The notes under the pieces are model-generated. The model had not been told where the DNA came from. It saw nothing but the letters and a program-made list of their open reading frames with translations, and ran no database searches. A stretch of 64,000 bases of DNA from Microbacterium hatanonis (lineage in GTDB: Bacteria > Actinomycetota > Actinomycetes > Actinomycetales > Microbacteriaceae). This document shows, in pieces, positions 17,767 to 25,941 of this stretch (its first letter is position 1; every line of letters begins with the position of its first letter). The DNA is taken from contig NZ_VRSV01000002.1 of the NCBI RefSeq assembly GCF_008017415.1, positions 992,001 to 1,056,000 of the forward strand, written 5' to 3'. Position numbers and translations under genes: made by a program.

Positions 17767-19217
17767 CCGAGGAGTTCGACGCGATCGTCGTCGGGTCGGG
17801 TCCCAACGGGCTCGCCGGGGCCGTGACGCTCGCTCGGGCCGGGCTCCACGTGCGCGTCTACGAGCGGGCATCCCTGGTCGGCGGCGGTGCGTCGACGACC
17901 GAGCTGACCCTGCCCGGCTTCCTGCACGACGTCTGCTCGGCGGTGCACCCGATGGCGTTCGAGTCGCGGTTCTTCCGCGAGTTCCAGCTCGGGGCGCGCG
18001 TGGACTTCGTCGTGCCCGAGGTCTCCTACGCGCATCCCCTCGACGGCGGGCGCGCGGGCCTGGCCTATCTCGATCTCGCCCGCACGGTGGAGAGCCTCGG
18101 TCGCGACGGCGCGGCGTACGACCTGCTCATGCGTCCGCTGGCCGAGCATGCGTCCCGGGTGGCGGAGTTCACCGGGTCGACGCTGCTGCGCGTGCCGCGG
18201 CATCCTGTCACCGTCCTGAACTTCGGGCTGCGCGCGATCGCTCAGGGCGGCCCGTGGTGGAACGCCCCGTTCCACGAGCAGACGGCTCCCGCCATGATCA
18301 CGGGTGTGGCCGCGCACACGATCCTCCATCAGCCGAGCCTCGCGGCCGCCGGCGCGGGCCTCGCGCTCGCGGCGTACGGGCACGCGCGCGGATGGCCGAT
18401 CCCGCGCGGCGGCAGTCAGGCCATCGTCGACGCGATGGTCGACGACCTCGTCGCCCACGGGGGCGAGGTGGCGACCGATCACGAGGTGACCTCGCTCGAC
18501 GAGCTCCCGACGTCGCGGGTGGTGCTGCTCGACGTGACGCCCGACGCCTTCGTGAGGCTCGCCGGCGATCGGATGCCGCAGTCCTACCGCGCGAAGATGG
18601 AGCGCTTCCGCTACGGCGGGGGCGTGGCGAAGGTCGATTTCGCCCTCTCCGAGCCCGTGCCCTGGACCCACCCGGAGGTGCGACGGGCCGGTACCGTGCA
18701 CGTCGGCGGCACGCGTGCCGAGATCGCCGAGGCCGAGAACGACGTCTCCCGCGGCAGACTCCACGACCGCCCCTACGTGCTCGCCGCGCAACCGTCGCTG
18801 TTCGACGCGGGCCGCGCCCCCGAGGGCGCGCACACGCTCTGGACGTACACGCACGTGCCCGCGGGCAGCGACGCCGACCGCGCCGACGCCGTGATCGCCC
18901 AGATCGAACGGTTCGCACCGGGCTTCCGCGACACGATCCTCGCGACGAGTTCGCGGACGGCCGTCGACGTCGCCAGCTACAACCCGAACTACCCCGGGGG
19001 CGACATCTCGGCGGGAGCCCCGACGTTCGATCAGCTCGTTCGGCGCCCCGTGCTGAGCCCGGATCCGTGGCACACCCCGGTGCCCGGGGTCTACCTCTGC
19101 TCGGCCTCCGTCAGTCCCGGACCGGGTGTCACCGGCCTCGTCGGCTGGCGCGCCGCGCTGAGCGCTCTCCGCCATGATTTCGGCGCGCGCGCCGAGCCGT
19201 CGCTCGCGCCGTTCTGA
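17763..19217 (+). CDS. Phytoene-dehydrogenase-like NAD(P)/FAD oxidoreductase
   Basis: A 484-residue flavoprotein of the phytoene desaturase/amine oxidase group. The dinucleotide-binding motif VVGSGPNGLAGA lies at residues 9-20, an FAD-ribose acidic residue in YERASLVGGGAST follows, and the C-terminal GVYLCSASVSPGPGVTGLVGWRAA closes the FAD site. The start is GTG, overlapping the SRPBCC stop. No other carotenoid genes are near, so carotenoid synthesis is not implied; a CrtI/COG1233 type redox enzyme of unknown substrate is the safer call. Confidence 0.85.
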   Translation: MTEEFDAIVVGSGPNGLAGAVTLARAGLHVRVYERASLVGGGASTTELTLPGFLHDVCSAVHPMAFESRFFREFQLGARVDFVVPEVSYAHPLDGGRAGLAYLDLARTVESLGRDGAAYDLLMRPLAEHASRVAEFTGSTLLRVPRHPVTVLNFGLRAIAQGGPWWNAPFHEQTAPAMITGVAAHTILHQPSLAAAGAGLALAAYGHARGWPIPRGGSQAIVDAMVDDLVAHGGEVATDHEVTSLDELPTSRVVLLDVTPDAFVRLAGDRMPQSYRAKMERFRYGGGVAKVDFALSEPVPWTHPEVRRAGTVHVGGTRAEIAEAENDVSRGRLHDRPYVLAAQPSLFDAGRAPEGAHTLWTYTHVPAGSDADRADAVIAQIERFAPGFRDTILATSSRTAVDVASYNPNYPGGDISAGAPTFDQLVRRPVLSPDPWHTPVPGVYLCSASVSPGPGVTGLVGWRAALSALRHDFGARAEPSLAPF

Positions 19218-19316
19218 GATCGTCTCGACAGGCGGGAATCTCGACGCCCCGGCCCCGCCGCGACCCCCATAATGGACCCATACGGCGGTCTCAGCCGGGG
19301 GAGATGAGGGTCACCG

Positions 19317-19649
19317 ATGCCGTTCCGAAGCCAGGACACGCTGCAGGAGTGGCTCGATGAGTTCCACGACCTCGGCTACCCGGTCTCGGGCACGCTGAAG
19401 GTGCTCCCGCAGGACGGCGAGGACGGCTCGAACACCGGCCTCGTCGCGGTGAGCCTGCACAACGCCTCGACCGTGACCTACATCCAGCCCGAGTCGCAGG
19501 GCTCGCACCGATGGGTCGTCACCCTCGAACCGCGGGAGAACGCCGTGGTGCTGGATGCGGCCGGTCTGCACGGCCTCGCGTCGGAACTCTCGATCGCGTC
19601 GGTGCTGTGCTCGTTCCTCCAGGGGAAGTCTCAGAGCTTCTCCGACTGA
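19317..19649 (+). CDS. Hypothetical protein, 110 aa
   Basis: I do not recognise a named family. The protein is acidic, cytoplasmic, and begins MPFRSQDTLQEWLDEFHDLGYPVSGTL. It has a mixed strand/helix pattern and no signal peptide. A weak GAGG lies 7 bp before the ATG. Codon use matches neighbouring genes, which supports it as real. It ends 15 bp before the stop of the convergent MarR gene. Confidence 0.65.
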   Translation: MPFRSQDTLQEWLDEFHDLGYPVSGTLKVLPQDGEDGSNTGLVAVSLHNASTVTYIQPESQGSHRWVVTLEPRENAVVLDAAGLHGLASELSIASVLCSFLQGKSQSFSD

Positions 19650-19664
19650 GCGAGCGGTCGCGCG

Positions 19665-20111
19665 TCAGGACGCCCGGGCCATGGAGGCGACGGCGGCGGT
19701 GAAGTCGTCGAGCGTCCGCGCGAAGTGCGCGGTGTGCTCCCGGTCACCGGCTGCGACGGCCCGGTCGAAGTCGTTGTCGAACTGCTGCAACGCCGACCAC
19801 GGCAGCTCGCCGAGATCCACGGTGACCGTGATGCGGTTGACGCGGCGGTCGTCGGGGTCGACGTCGCGGCGCACGGCCTCTCGCTCGACGAGACGGTCGA
19901 TGAGAGTCGTCACGCCTGCCGAGGTGATGCCGAGGTACTGCCGGAGCTGCGTGGGACGAGCGCCCGGGTTGTCGGCGATGAACAGCAGCGCACGCGCGTC
20001 GAGTTCGCCGATCTTGAGCTCGCGGCGCGCCTCGATCATTGCGGCGTGACGAGCATCGACGTACTTCTGCAGAGCGCGACGGAGGGGCGACGGTGTCAGT
20101 GATCTACTCAC
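19665..20111 (-). CDS. MarR family transcriptional regulator
   Basis: A 148-residue winged-helix repressor. The HTH runs through ALLFIADNPGARPTQLRQYLGITSAGVTTLIDRLVEREAV, followed by the wing DPDDRRVNRITVT, a classic MarR signature. The GTG start follows a strong GGAGGAGG. It is divergent from a DUF7882 gene, and the shared 211-bp region has an unusually AT-rich patch with a perfect palindrome (20186-20195), its probable binding site. Confidence 0.88.
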   Translation of the reverse strand: MSRSLTPSPLRRALQKYVDARHAAMIEARRELKIGELDARALLFIADNPGARPTQLRQYLGITSAGVTTLIDRLVEREAVRRDVDPDDRRVNRITVTVDLGELPWSALQQFDNDFDRAVAAGDREHTAHFARTLDDFTAAVASMARAS

Positions 20112-20185
20112 GCGTCCTCCTCCTGTGCGTTCGGGCGACCGCGCCCACGTTATCAGAATAGGTAGTGGGGCGAAGATGTAAAGAG

Positions 20186-20195
20186 ATTAGCTAAT
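20186..20195. promoter_or_regulatory. MarR-type operator candidate
   Basis: ATTAGCTAAT is a perfect palindrome within the most AT-rich stretch of the MarR/DUF7882 divergent region. MarR-family repressors often bind TTAG-CTAA-type sites, and the position fits autoregulation. The rest of the 20112-20322 gap shows no other clear signal. Confidence 0.45.
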
Positions 20196-20322
20196 TTACT
20201 GAGATAACTGTATCGTTCTTCCCGAGGGTTCCGCCCCGAAACGGTGACAGTCTCCGGCGGTCGCACATGACGCAGGAACCTCTCCACCGCGCCGATTCGC
20301 GCACCGAACAAAGGAGCATCCG

Positions 20323-20676
20323 ATGGGCAAACTGTTCTACGGCAGCACGGACCAGCCGATCGACATGCCCGACCGGGTTCTCGCGCACGTCAAGGTCGTC
20401 GTCGCCACCAAGCTCCGCCGAGGCGAGAGCTTCACGCTGTCATGGCGTCACGATGCCGACACCCCGCGCGGTCGTTCGACGATCTGGATCCAGCCGTCGA
20501 TCCCGCTGCGTTTCGTGTTCTCCTCGGCCGAACCGGAGCTGCTCGACCCCGAGCACCTCAAGAGCCTCGCGAACGATGCGAGTTCGACGTCGGGCCTCGT
20601 CGTCGATTTCAACGCGTTCGCGAACGAGGTCGTCGAGACGCGCGTGCCGCGCACCCGCCGCACCGCAAAGGTCTGA
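20323..20676 (+). CDS. DUF7882 family protein
   Basis: A 117-residue protein of a family widespread in Microbacteriaceae, recognisable by MGKLFYGS at the start and the central ATKLRRGESFTLSW segment. Homologues are often wrongly labelled ATP-dependent DNA ligase in databases; there are no ligase motifs here. An AAGGAG site lies 7 bp upstream of the ATG. Function unknown. It may be controlled by the divergent MarR protein. Confidence 0.8.
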   Translation: MGKLFYGSTDQPIDMPDRVLAHVKVVVATKLRRGESFTLSWRHDADTPRGRSTIWIQPSIPLRFVFSSAEPELLDPEHLKSLANDASSTSGLVVDFNAFANEVVETRVPRTRRTAKV

Positions 20677-20717
20677 CGGCCTTCTCACCCGTACTGCGGT
20701 GCGGGGCGCCGGGTGTG

Positions 20718-20723
20718 TACTGT
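20718..20723 (+). promoter_or_regulatory. -10 hexamer for a leaderless cysteine leader transcript
   Basis: TACTGT fits the actinobacterial TAnnnT -10 pattern and ends 6 bp before GTG 20730. That places the transcription start on or next to the first codon of the leader peptide, the arrangement known for mycobacterial polycysteine leaders. No convincing -35 is visible. Confidence 0.5.
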
Positions 20724-20729
20724 GGGTGT

Positions 20730-20756
20730 GTGCTGAACTGTCGCTGTTGTCGCTGA
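20730..20756 (+). CDS. Polycysteine leader peptide (cysteine-responsive attenuator)
   Basis: A very short ORF reads Met-Leu-Asn-Cys-Arg-Cys-Cys-Arg-stop from GTG 20730; an earlier in-frame GTG at 20715 would add Tyr-Cys-Gly-Cys, giving five cysteines in 13 residues. Cysteine is rare in this proteome, so the run is striking. It lies 67 bp before the CBS-like gene. In mycobacteria similar leaderless ORFs make ribosomes stall when cysteine is scarce and thereby open the ribosome-binding site of the downstream cysteine genes. The downstream hairpins support the same design here. Confidence 0.75.
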   Translation: MLNCRCCR

Positions 20757-20817
20757 GCTCTCTGCTCTCACCGACCCCGACAGATCTCCGCGCCCTCCGC
20801 GCGGCTCACCCCAGGAG
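20755..20817 (+). promoter_or_regulatory. Putative attenuator: nested hairpins ahead of the transsulfuration operon
   Basis: GAGC-TCTCT-GCTC overlaps the leader stop codon (20755-20767). A second, perfect 6-bp hairpin CCGCGC-CCTCC-GCGCGG covers 20788-20804. Its CCTCC loop, and another CTCC at 20786-20789, can pair with the GGAG of the CBS ribosome-binding site (20813-20817). A stalled leader ribosome would change which pairing forms. The folding has been judged by eye only. Confidence 0.5.
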
Positions 20818-20823
20818 CAATCC

Positions 20824-21839
<1,016 letters not shown>

Positions 21840-21843
<4 letters not shown>

Positions 21844-22997
21844 CCACCGAGAACATCCGCGGATTCGACAGCCTGGCCGTTCACGCCGGCCAGGAGTTCG
21901 ACCCCACGACCGGTGCGGTCATCCCGCCCGTGCACTTCTCCACGACCTACGCGCAGGACGGCGTCGGCGGTCTCCGCCAGGGCTACGAGTACGGCCGCAG
22001 CGGCAACCCCACACGCACGTCGCTGCAGACGCAGCTCGCCGCGATCGAGGGTGGGCGCCACGCGCTGTCGTTCGCCTCGGGCCTCGCCGCCGAAGACGCT
22101 CTCCTGCGCGCGGTGCTGCAGCCGGGCGACGAGGTGCTGCTCGGCAACGACGTCTACGGCGGGACATACCGCTTGATCGCCCGCATCCTCGGTCCGTGGG
22201 GTGTGAAGCTGCGCGTGGTCGACATGAGCGACGCGAATGCCGTCGCCGCGGCGATCGAGGAGCGCGCACCCCAGATCGTCTGGGTCGAGACCCCCAGCAA
22301 CCCGCTGCTGCGCATCACCGACATCGCCGAGCTCGCCCGCGTCTCGCACGCGGCCGGCGCTCTGGTCGTCGTCGACAACACGTTCGCCTCTCCGGCGTTG
22401 CAGCAGCCTCTCGCCCTCGGCGCCGACGTCGTCGTGCACTCGACGACGAAGTACCTCGGCGGTCACTCCGATGTCGTCGGCGGGGCGCTCGTGCTCAACG
22501 ACGACGAGCTCGCCGAGAAGGCGAAGTTCTTGCAGTTCGCGGCCGGGGCGGTCTCCGGTCCCCTCGACGCGTGGCTGACGACGCGCGGTATCAAGACGCT
22601 GGGCATCCGCATGCAGCGCCACAGCGAGAACGGACAGGCCGTGGCCGACTTCCTCGCCGGTCACGGTGCCGTCGCCCGGGTGTACTACCCGGGCCTCGCC
22701 TCGCACCCCGGCCACGAGATCGCCGCCCGCCAGATGTCGGCGTTCGGCGGCATCGTCTCGCTGGCGCTGGCGGATGCTGCCGCCGCCCGCCGGTTCGCGG
22801 AGTCGACGCGGGTCTTCACCCTGGCCGAGTCGCTCGGCGGCGTCGAGAGCCTGCTGAACTACCCCGACGAGATGACGCACGCGTCGGTACGCGGCACCGA
22901 GCTGGCCGTTCCCGAAGAGGTCATCCGCCTCTCGGTCGGCATCGAGTCGGCCGAGGATCTGCTCGCCGACCTCGAGCAGGCGCTCGCGGGTCTCTGA
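21840..22997 (+). CDS. metB: Cystathionine gamma-synthase/lyase
   Basis: A 385-residue fold-type I PLP enzyme of the Cys/Met metabolism family. K204 in STTKYLGGHSD binds PLP; YGRSGNPTR near residue 51 and the aspartate in VVVDNTFASP are the other cofactor contacts. The C-terminus carries SLGGVESLLNYPDEMTHAS, typical of actinobacterial MetB, which can run as synthase or lyase. Coupled to the CBS-like gene (ATGA), it completes a transsulfuration pair; the leader upstream suggests the direction that supplies cysteine. Confidence 0.92.
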
Positions 22998-23014
22998 CGC
23001 CGAATCCACGCGAG

Positions 23015-23065
23015 AACGCCCCGATCCACATCCCGTCGCAGCGCGGGAGTGTGGATCGGGGCGTT
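23015..23065. terminator. Bidirectional terminator between metB and the lactate dehydrogenase gene
   Basis: Two perfect 16-base arms (AACGCCCCGATCCACA and its complement) at 23015-23030 and 23050-23065 enclose a loop that itself pairs TCCCG with CGGGA. An outer pair GAATCCAC/GTGGACTC (23002-23009, 23071-23078, one mismatch) extends it. It lies between convergent genes and can serve both. Confidence 0.85.
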
Positions 23066-23076
23066 TCGGTGTGGAC

Positions 23077-24366
23077 TCAGGCGTCGAGCGCGGCGGCGGC
23101 CTGGGCCGTCGAGGCCGACACCGGCACCAGGCGCGCCAGCTGAGTGACGTGGCGGGGTTCGAGTTCGTCGAGGTGGGAGACGCCGAGGAGGGCCATCGTG
23201 CGCTCGATCTCGGTGCGCAGGATCTCGATCGTGCGATCGACCCCCGCGCGCCCGCCGGCCATGAGGCCGTAGAGGTAGGCGCGGCCGATCAGCGTGAACT
23301 TCGCCCCCAGTGCCACGGAGGCGACGATGTCGGCGCCGTTCATGATGCCGGTGTCGACCATGACCGTCGCGTCCTTGCCGACCTCGCGCACGACGTGCGG
23401 CAGGAGATGGAAGGGGATGGGAGCGCGGTCGAGCTGGCGCCCGCCGTGGTTGGAGAGGATGATGCCGTCCACCCCGGCGTCGATGAGCCGCGTGGAGTCC
23501 TCGACGTTCTGCACGCCCTTCACGACGAGCTTGCCGGGCCACATCGAGCGGATCACGTCGAGGTCGTCGTAGCTGATCGTCGGATCCATGGCGGCGTTCA
23601 GGAGCTCCCCGACCGTGCCGCCGGTGGTCGAGAGCGACGCGAACTCGAGCTTCGGCGTGGTGAGGAAGTCGATCCACCACCAGGGCCGGGGGATCGCGTT
23701 CACGATCGTGCCCACGGTGAGCTGCGGGGGGATCGAGAATCCGTTGCGCTTGTCGCGCAGGCGCGCGCCCGCGATGGGGGTGTCGACGGTGAACTGCAGG
23801 GTGTCGAAGCCGGCCTTCGCCGCGCGCTCGACGAGTCCGTACGAGATGTCGCGGTCGCGCATGACGTAGAGCTGGAACCAGTTGCGTCCGGGAATCGGTC
23901 CCCGGGGCTCTCGGACGGTGGCCGCCTTCACGTCTTCGATGGACGTGGTGCCGAGCGTGGAGAGCGTGAACGGGATGCCGGCCGCGGCCGCCGCCCCCGC
24001 CCCCGCGCTCTCGCCCTCGGTCTGCATGAGGCGCGTGAATCCGGTCGGAGCGATGCCGAAGGGCAGCGCGCTCGGGCCCCCGAGGATCGTCGTGGAGGTG
24101 TCGACGTTCGCGGCGGGCCGCAGCACGTCGGGGTGGAACTCGATGTCGCGGAACGCCTGCCGTGCACGCGCGAGCGACAGCTCGCCCTCCGCGGCGCCGT
24201 CGGTGTAGTCGAAAGCTGCCTTGGGCGTGCGGCGCTTCGCGATCAGGCGCAGGTCGTCGATCGTCAGCGCCGATTCGAGCCGGCGGCGCTTCAGGTTCAG
24301 GTCGGGCTTCTTGAACTGCATCAGCTCGAGGAGCTCGCCGACCTGGGGGAGTTGGCGCGTGACCAT
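23077..24366 (-). CDS. FMN-dependent alpha-hydroxy-acid oxidizing protein (L-lactate dehydrogenase-like)
   Basis: A 429-residue flavoenzyme of the LldD/glycolate-oxidase family that oxidises L-lactate or another 2-hydroxy acid. Key residues are visible: K283 in KLVVKGV binding FMN, H307 and R310 in SNHGGRQLD (general base and carboxylate contact), plus GIAPTG and QLYVMRDR earlier. An N-terminal extension of about 40 residues is typical of the actinobacterial form. In this operon it would turn lactate from rhamnose-derived lactaldehyde into pyruvate. It has its own promoter with a palindromic operator (24386-24402), so it can also be induced separately. Confidence 0.9.
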   Translation of the reverse strand: MVTRQLPQVGELLELMQFKKPDLNLKRRRLESALTIDDLRLIAKRRTPKAAFDYTDGAAEGELSLARARQAFRDIEFHPDVLRPAANVDTSTTILGGPSALPFGIAPTGFTRLMQTEGESAGAGAAAAAGIPFTLSTLGTTSIEDVKAATVREPRGPIPGRNWFQLYVMRDRDISYGLVERAAKAGFDTLQFTVDTPIAGARLRDKRNGFSIPPQLTVGTIVNAIPRPWWWIDFLTTPKLEFASLSTTGGTVGELLNAAMDPTISYDDLDVIRSMWPGKLVVKGVQNVEDSTRLIDAGVDGIILSNHGGRQLDRAPIPFHLLPHVVREVGKDATVMVDTGIMNGADIVASVALGAKFTLIGRAYLYGLMAGGRAGVDRTIEILRTEIERTMALLGVSHLDELEPRHVTQLARLVPVSASTAQAAAALDA

Positions 24367-24385
24367 GGGAGTGTCCTTCGGTTGC

Positions 24386-24402
24386 GTGTGGTCTGACCAC
24401 AC
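24386..24402. promoter_or_regulatory. LldR/FadR-type operator ahead of the lactate dehydrogenase gene
   Basis: GTGTGGTC-T-GACCACAC is a perfect 17-bp palindrome and contains TGGTCTGACCA, which fits the TNGTNNNACNA pattern of GntR/FadR regulators including LldR. A TAGAGT -10 on the minus strand (24401-24406) overlaps it, so a bound repressor would block the start site. The regulator gene is not in the window. Confidence 0.7.
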
Positions 24403-24428
24403 TCTACGTGTGGAGAGGGCGGTGAGGG

Positions 24429-25844
24429 TCAGTTTCTCGGGTCGAATCGGCGAGGGGTGAACGATGTCGCCACCGCCGCGCGGAGGGTCTCGAGCGAAGC
24501 ATCCGGCCCGAACCACCCGTGCGCGCGGGCCTGCACGAGCACGTTACCGAGGGCCGTGGCCTCGACGGGGCCCGCGAGCACGGGAACGCCCGAACGATCG
24601 GCGGTGGCCTGGCAGAGCAGGGAGTTCAGCGCGCCGCCTCCCACGATGTGGATCACGTCGATGCGACGGTCGGTGAGGTCGCCCGCGGTGCGGACCGCCT
24701 CGGCGAACGCGGCGGCGATGCTCTCGACAATGAGCCGGGCGAACGCGGGGCGGGTGTCGGGTACGGCGTCGCCGGCTTCGCGCAGCAGGGCCGAGATCCG
24801 TGCGGGCATGTCGCCGGGAGACGCGAGCGACGGGTCGTTCGCCGCGAAGATCGCGCGAGGCGGATCGACCCGGGAGGCGGCGTCGAGGAGGGCGGGAAGG
24901 TCGATGGGCGCCGCATCGTCGACCTCCCACGCGCGGATCGTCTCGCTCAGCAGCCAGAGCCCTGTGACGTTGTGGAGGAAGCGGATGCGGCCGTCGACGC
25001 CGCCCTCGTTCGTGAAGTTCGCCTCGCGGGCGGCGTCGGAGACGACGGGCGCGTCGAGCTCGACGCCCACCAGGCCCCACGTGCCGCACGAGATGTAGGC
25101 CGCGTTCGGCGACGACAGGGGCGCGGCGACCACCGCCGAAGCCGTGTCGTGCGATCCGACGGCGATCACGGGCAGGGGAGCGCCCACGCGGTCCGCGATC
25201 CCGGTGCGCAGCGTTCCGACGGTGTCGCCGGCGTCGACGAGCGGCGGCATCGCCGTGGCGGGGATGCCGAGCCGGGCGGCGAGCCCGCGGTCCCACCCCC
25301 CGGTGCGCACGTCGAGCAGGCCGGTGGTGGATGCGTTCGTGCGCTCGGCGACGGCCGCACCGGTCAGCAGATAGGCGACGAGGTCGGGGATGAGCAGGCT
25401 CGCCTCGGCCTCGTGGAGGCGCTCTTCGACCACGTACTGGTACAGCGTGTTGAACGGCAGATGCTGCAGGCCGTTACGTCTGTAGAGCTCCGCGAACGGC
25501 ACACTGCGGTGCACCGACGCGACCCCGCGCGCGGTGCGCTCGTCGCGGTAGTGGAACGGCTCGGCGAGGAGGGCTCCCGACCGCACGAGCCCGTAGTCGA
25601 CCGCCCACGAGTCGATGCCGATGCTCGCGACGTCGGGGTGGGTGCGCACCGCGGCGGCGAGGCCGTCCACGACGTTCTCCAGCAGCGTGGAGAAGCCCCA
25701 CCGCCACCCGCCAGGTGCGGCGACGGGTCCGTTCGGGAAGCGTGCGACGGATTCGAGCGCCAGAAGCCCCGGGCCGACGTGCCCGACCATGACGCGACCG
25801 CTCGTCGCGCCGAGGTCGACCGCCGCGACGACGCCGCCCGTCAT
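24429..25844 (-). CDS. rhaB: Rhamnulokinase (FGGY family)
   Basis: A 471-residue FGGY sugar kinase that phosphorylates L-rhamnulose. The N-terminal [13 protein letters not shown] is the first phosphate motif, [12 protein letters not shown] and RDERT are substrate-site segments shared with RhaB, and [21 protein letters not shown] and [15 protein letters not shown] form the second nucleotide domain. Start at ATG 25844, preceded by GGGAGA; a longer reading to 25883 has no ribosome-binding site. It follows the aldolase/dehydrogenase gene, separated by 97 bp holding a hairpin. Confidence 0.93.
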   Translation of the reverse strand: MTGGVVAAVDLGATSGRVMVGHVGPGLLALESVARFPNGPVAAPGGWRWGFSTLLENVVDGLAAAVRTHPDVASIGIDSWAVDYGLVRSGALLAEPFHYRDERTARGVASVHRSVPFAELYRRNGLQHLPFNTLYQYVVEERLHEAEASLLIPDLVAYLLTGAAVAERTNASTTGLLDVRTGGWDRGLAARLGIPATAMPPLVDAGDTVGTLRTGIADRVGAPLPVIAVGSHDTASAVVAAPLSSPNAAYISCGTWGLVGVELDAPVVSDAAREANFTNEGGVDGRIRFLHNVTGLWLLSETIRAWEVDDAAPIDLPALLDAASRVDPPRAIFAANDPSLASPGDMPARISALLREAGDAVPDTRPAFARLIVESIAAAFAEAVRTAGDLTDRRIDVIHIVGGGALNSLLCQATADRSGVPVLAGPVEATALGNVLVQARAHGWFGPDASLETLRAAVATSFTPRRFDPRN

Positions 25845-25874
25845 CGCGAGTCTCCCGAGCGCACGACCTGCGCC

Positions 25875-25914
25875 CGAGCGCACGGCCTGGGCACGTACCG
25901 GAGCCGTGCGCTCG
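25875..25914 (-). terminator. Intercistronic hairpin between the rhamnulose aldolase gene and rhaB
   Basis: Perfect 11-bp arms CGAGCGCACGG (25875-25885) and its complement (25904-25914) lie between two same-strand operon genes. There is no T-run, so it may act as an mRNA processing or stability element, or a partial terminator, rather than a full stop. Confidence 0.5.
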
Positions 25915-25941
25915 ACGCGAACCCGTGTGCTCGCGCGCGCG

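Noticed and set aside
17763..19217. Carotenoid phytoene desaturase
   Set aside because: The fold matches, but no crtB, crtE or other carotenoid gene is near and the context is SRPBCC/SDR.
20323..20676. ATP-dependent DNA ligase
   Set aside because: This label circulates for DUF7882 proteins, but the 117-residue protein has no ligase lysine motif or nucleotidyltransferase domain.
24386..24402. LacI operator for the rhamnose regulator
   Set aside because: The half-site TGGTC-GACCA fits the GntR/FadR pattern rather than the TGAA..TTCA kind found before rhaI.
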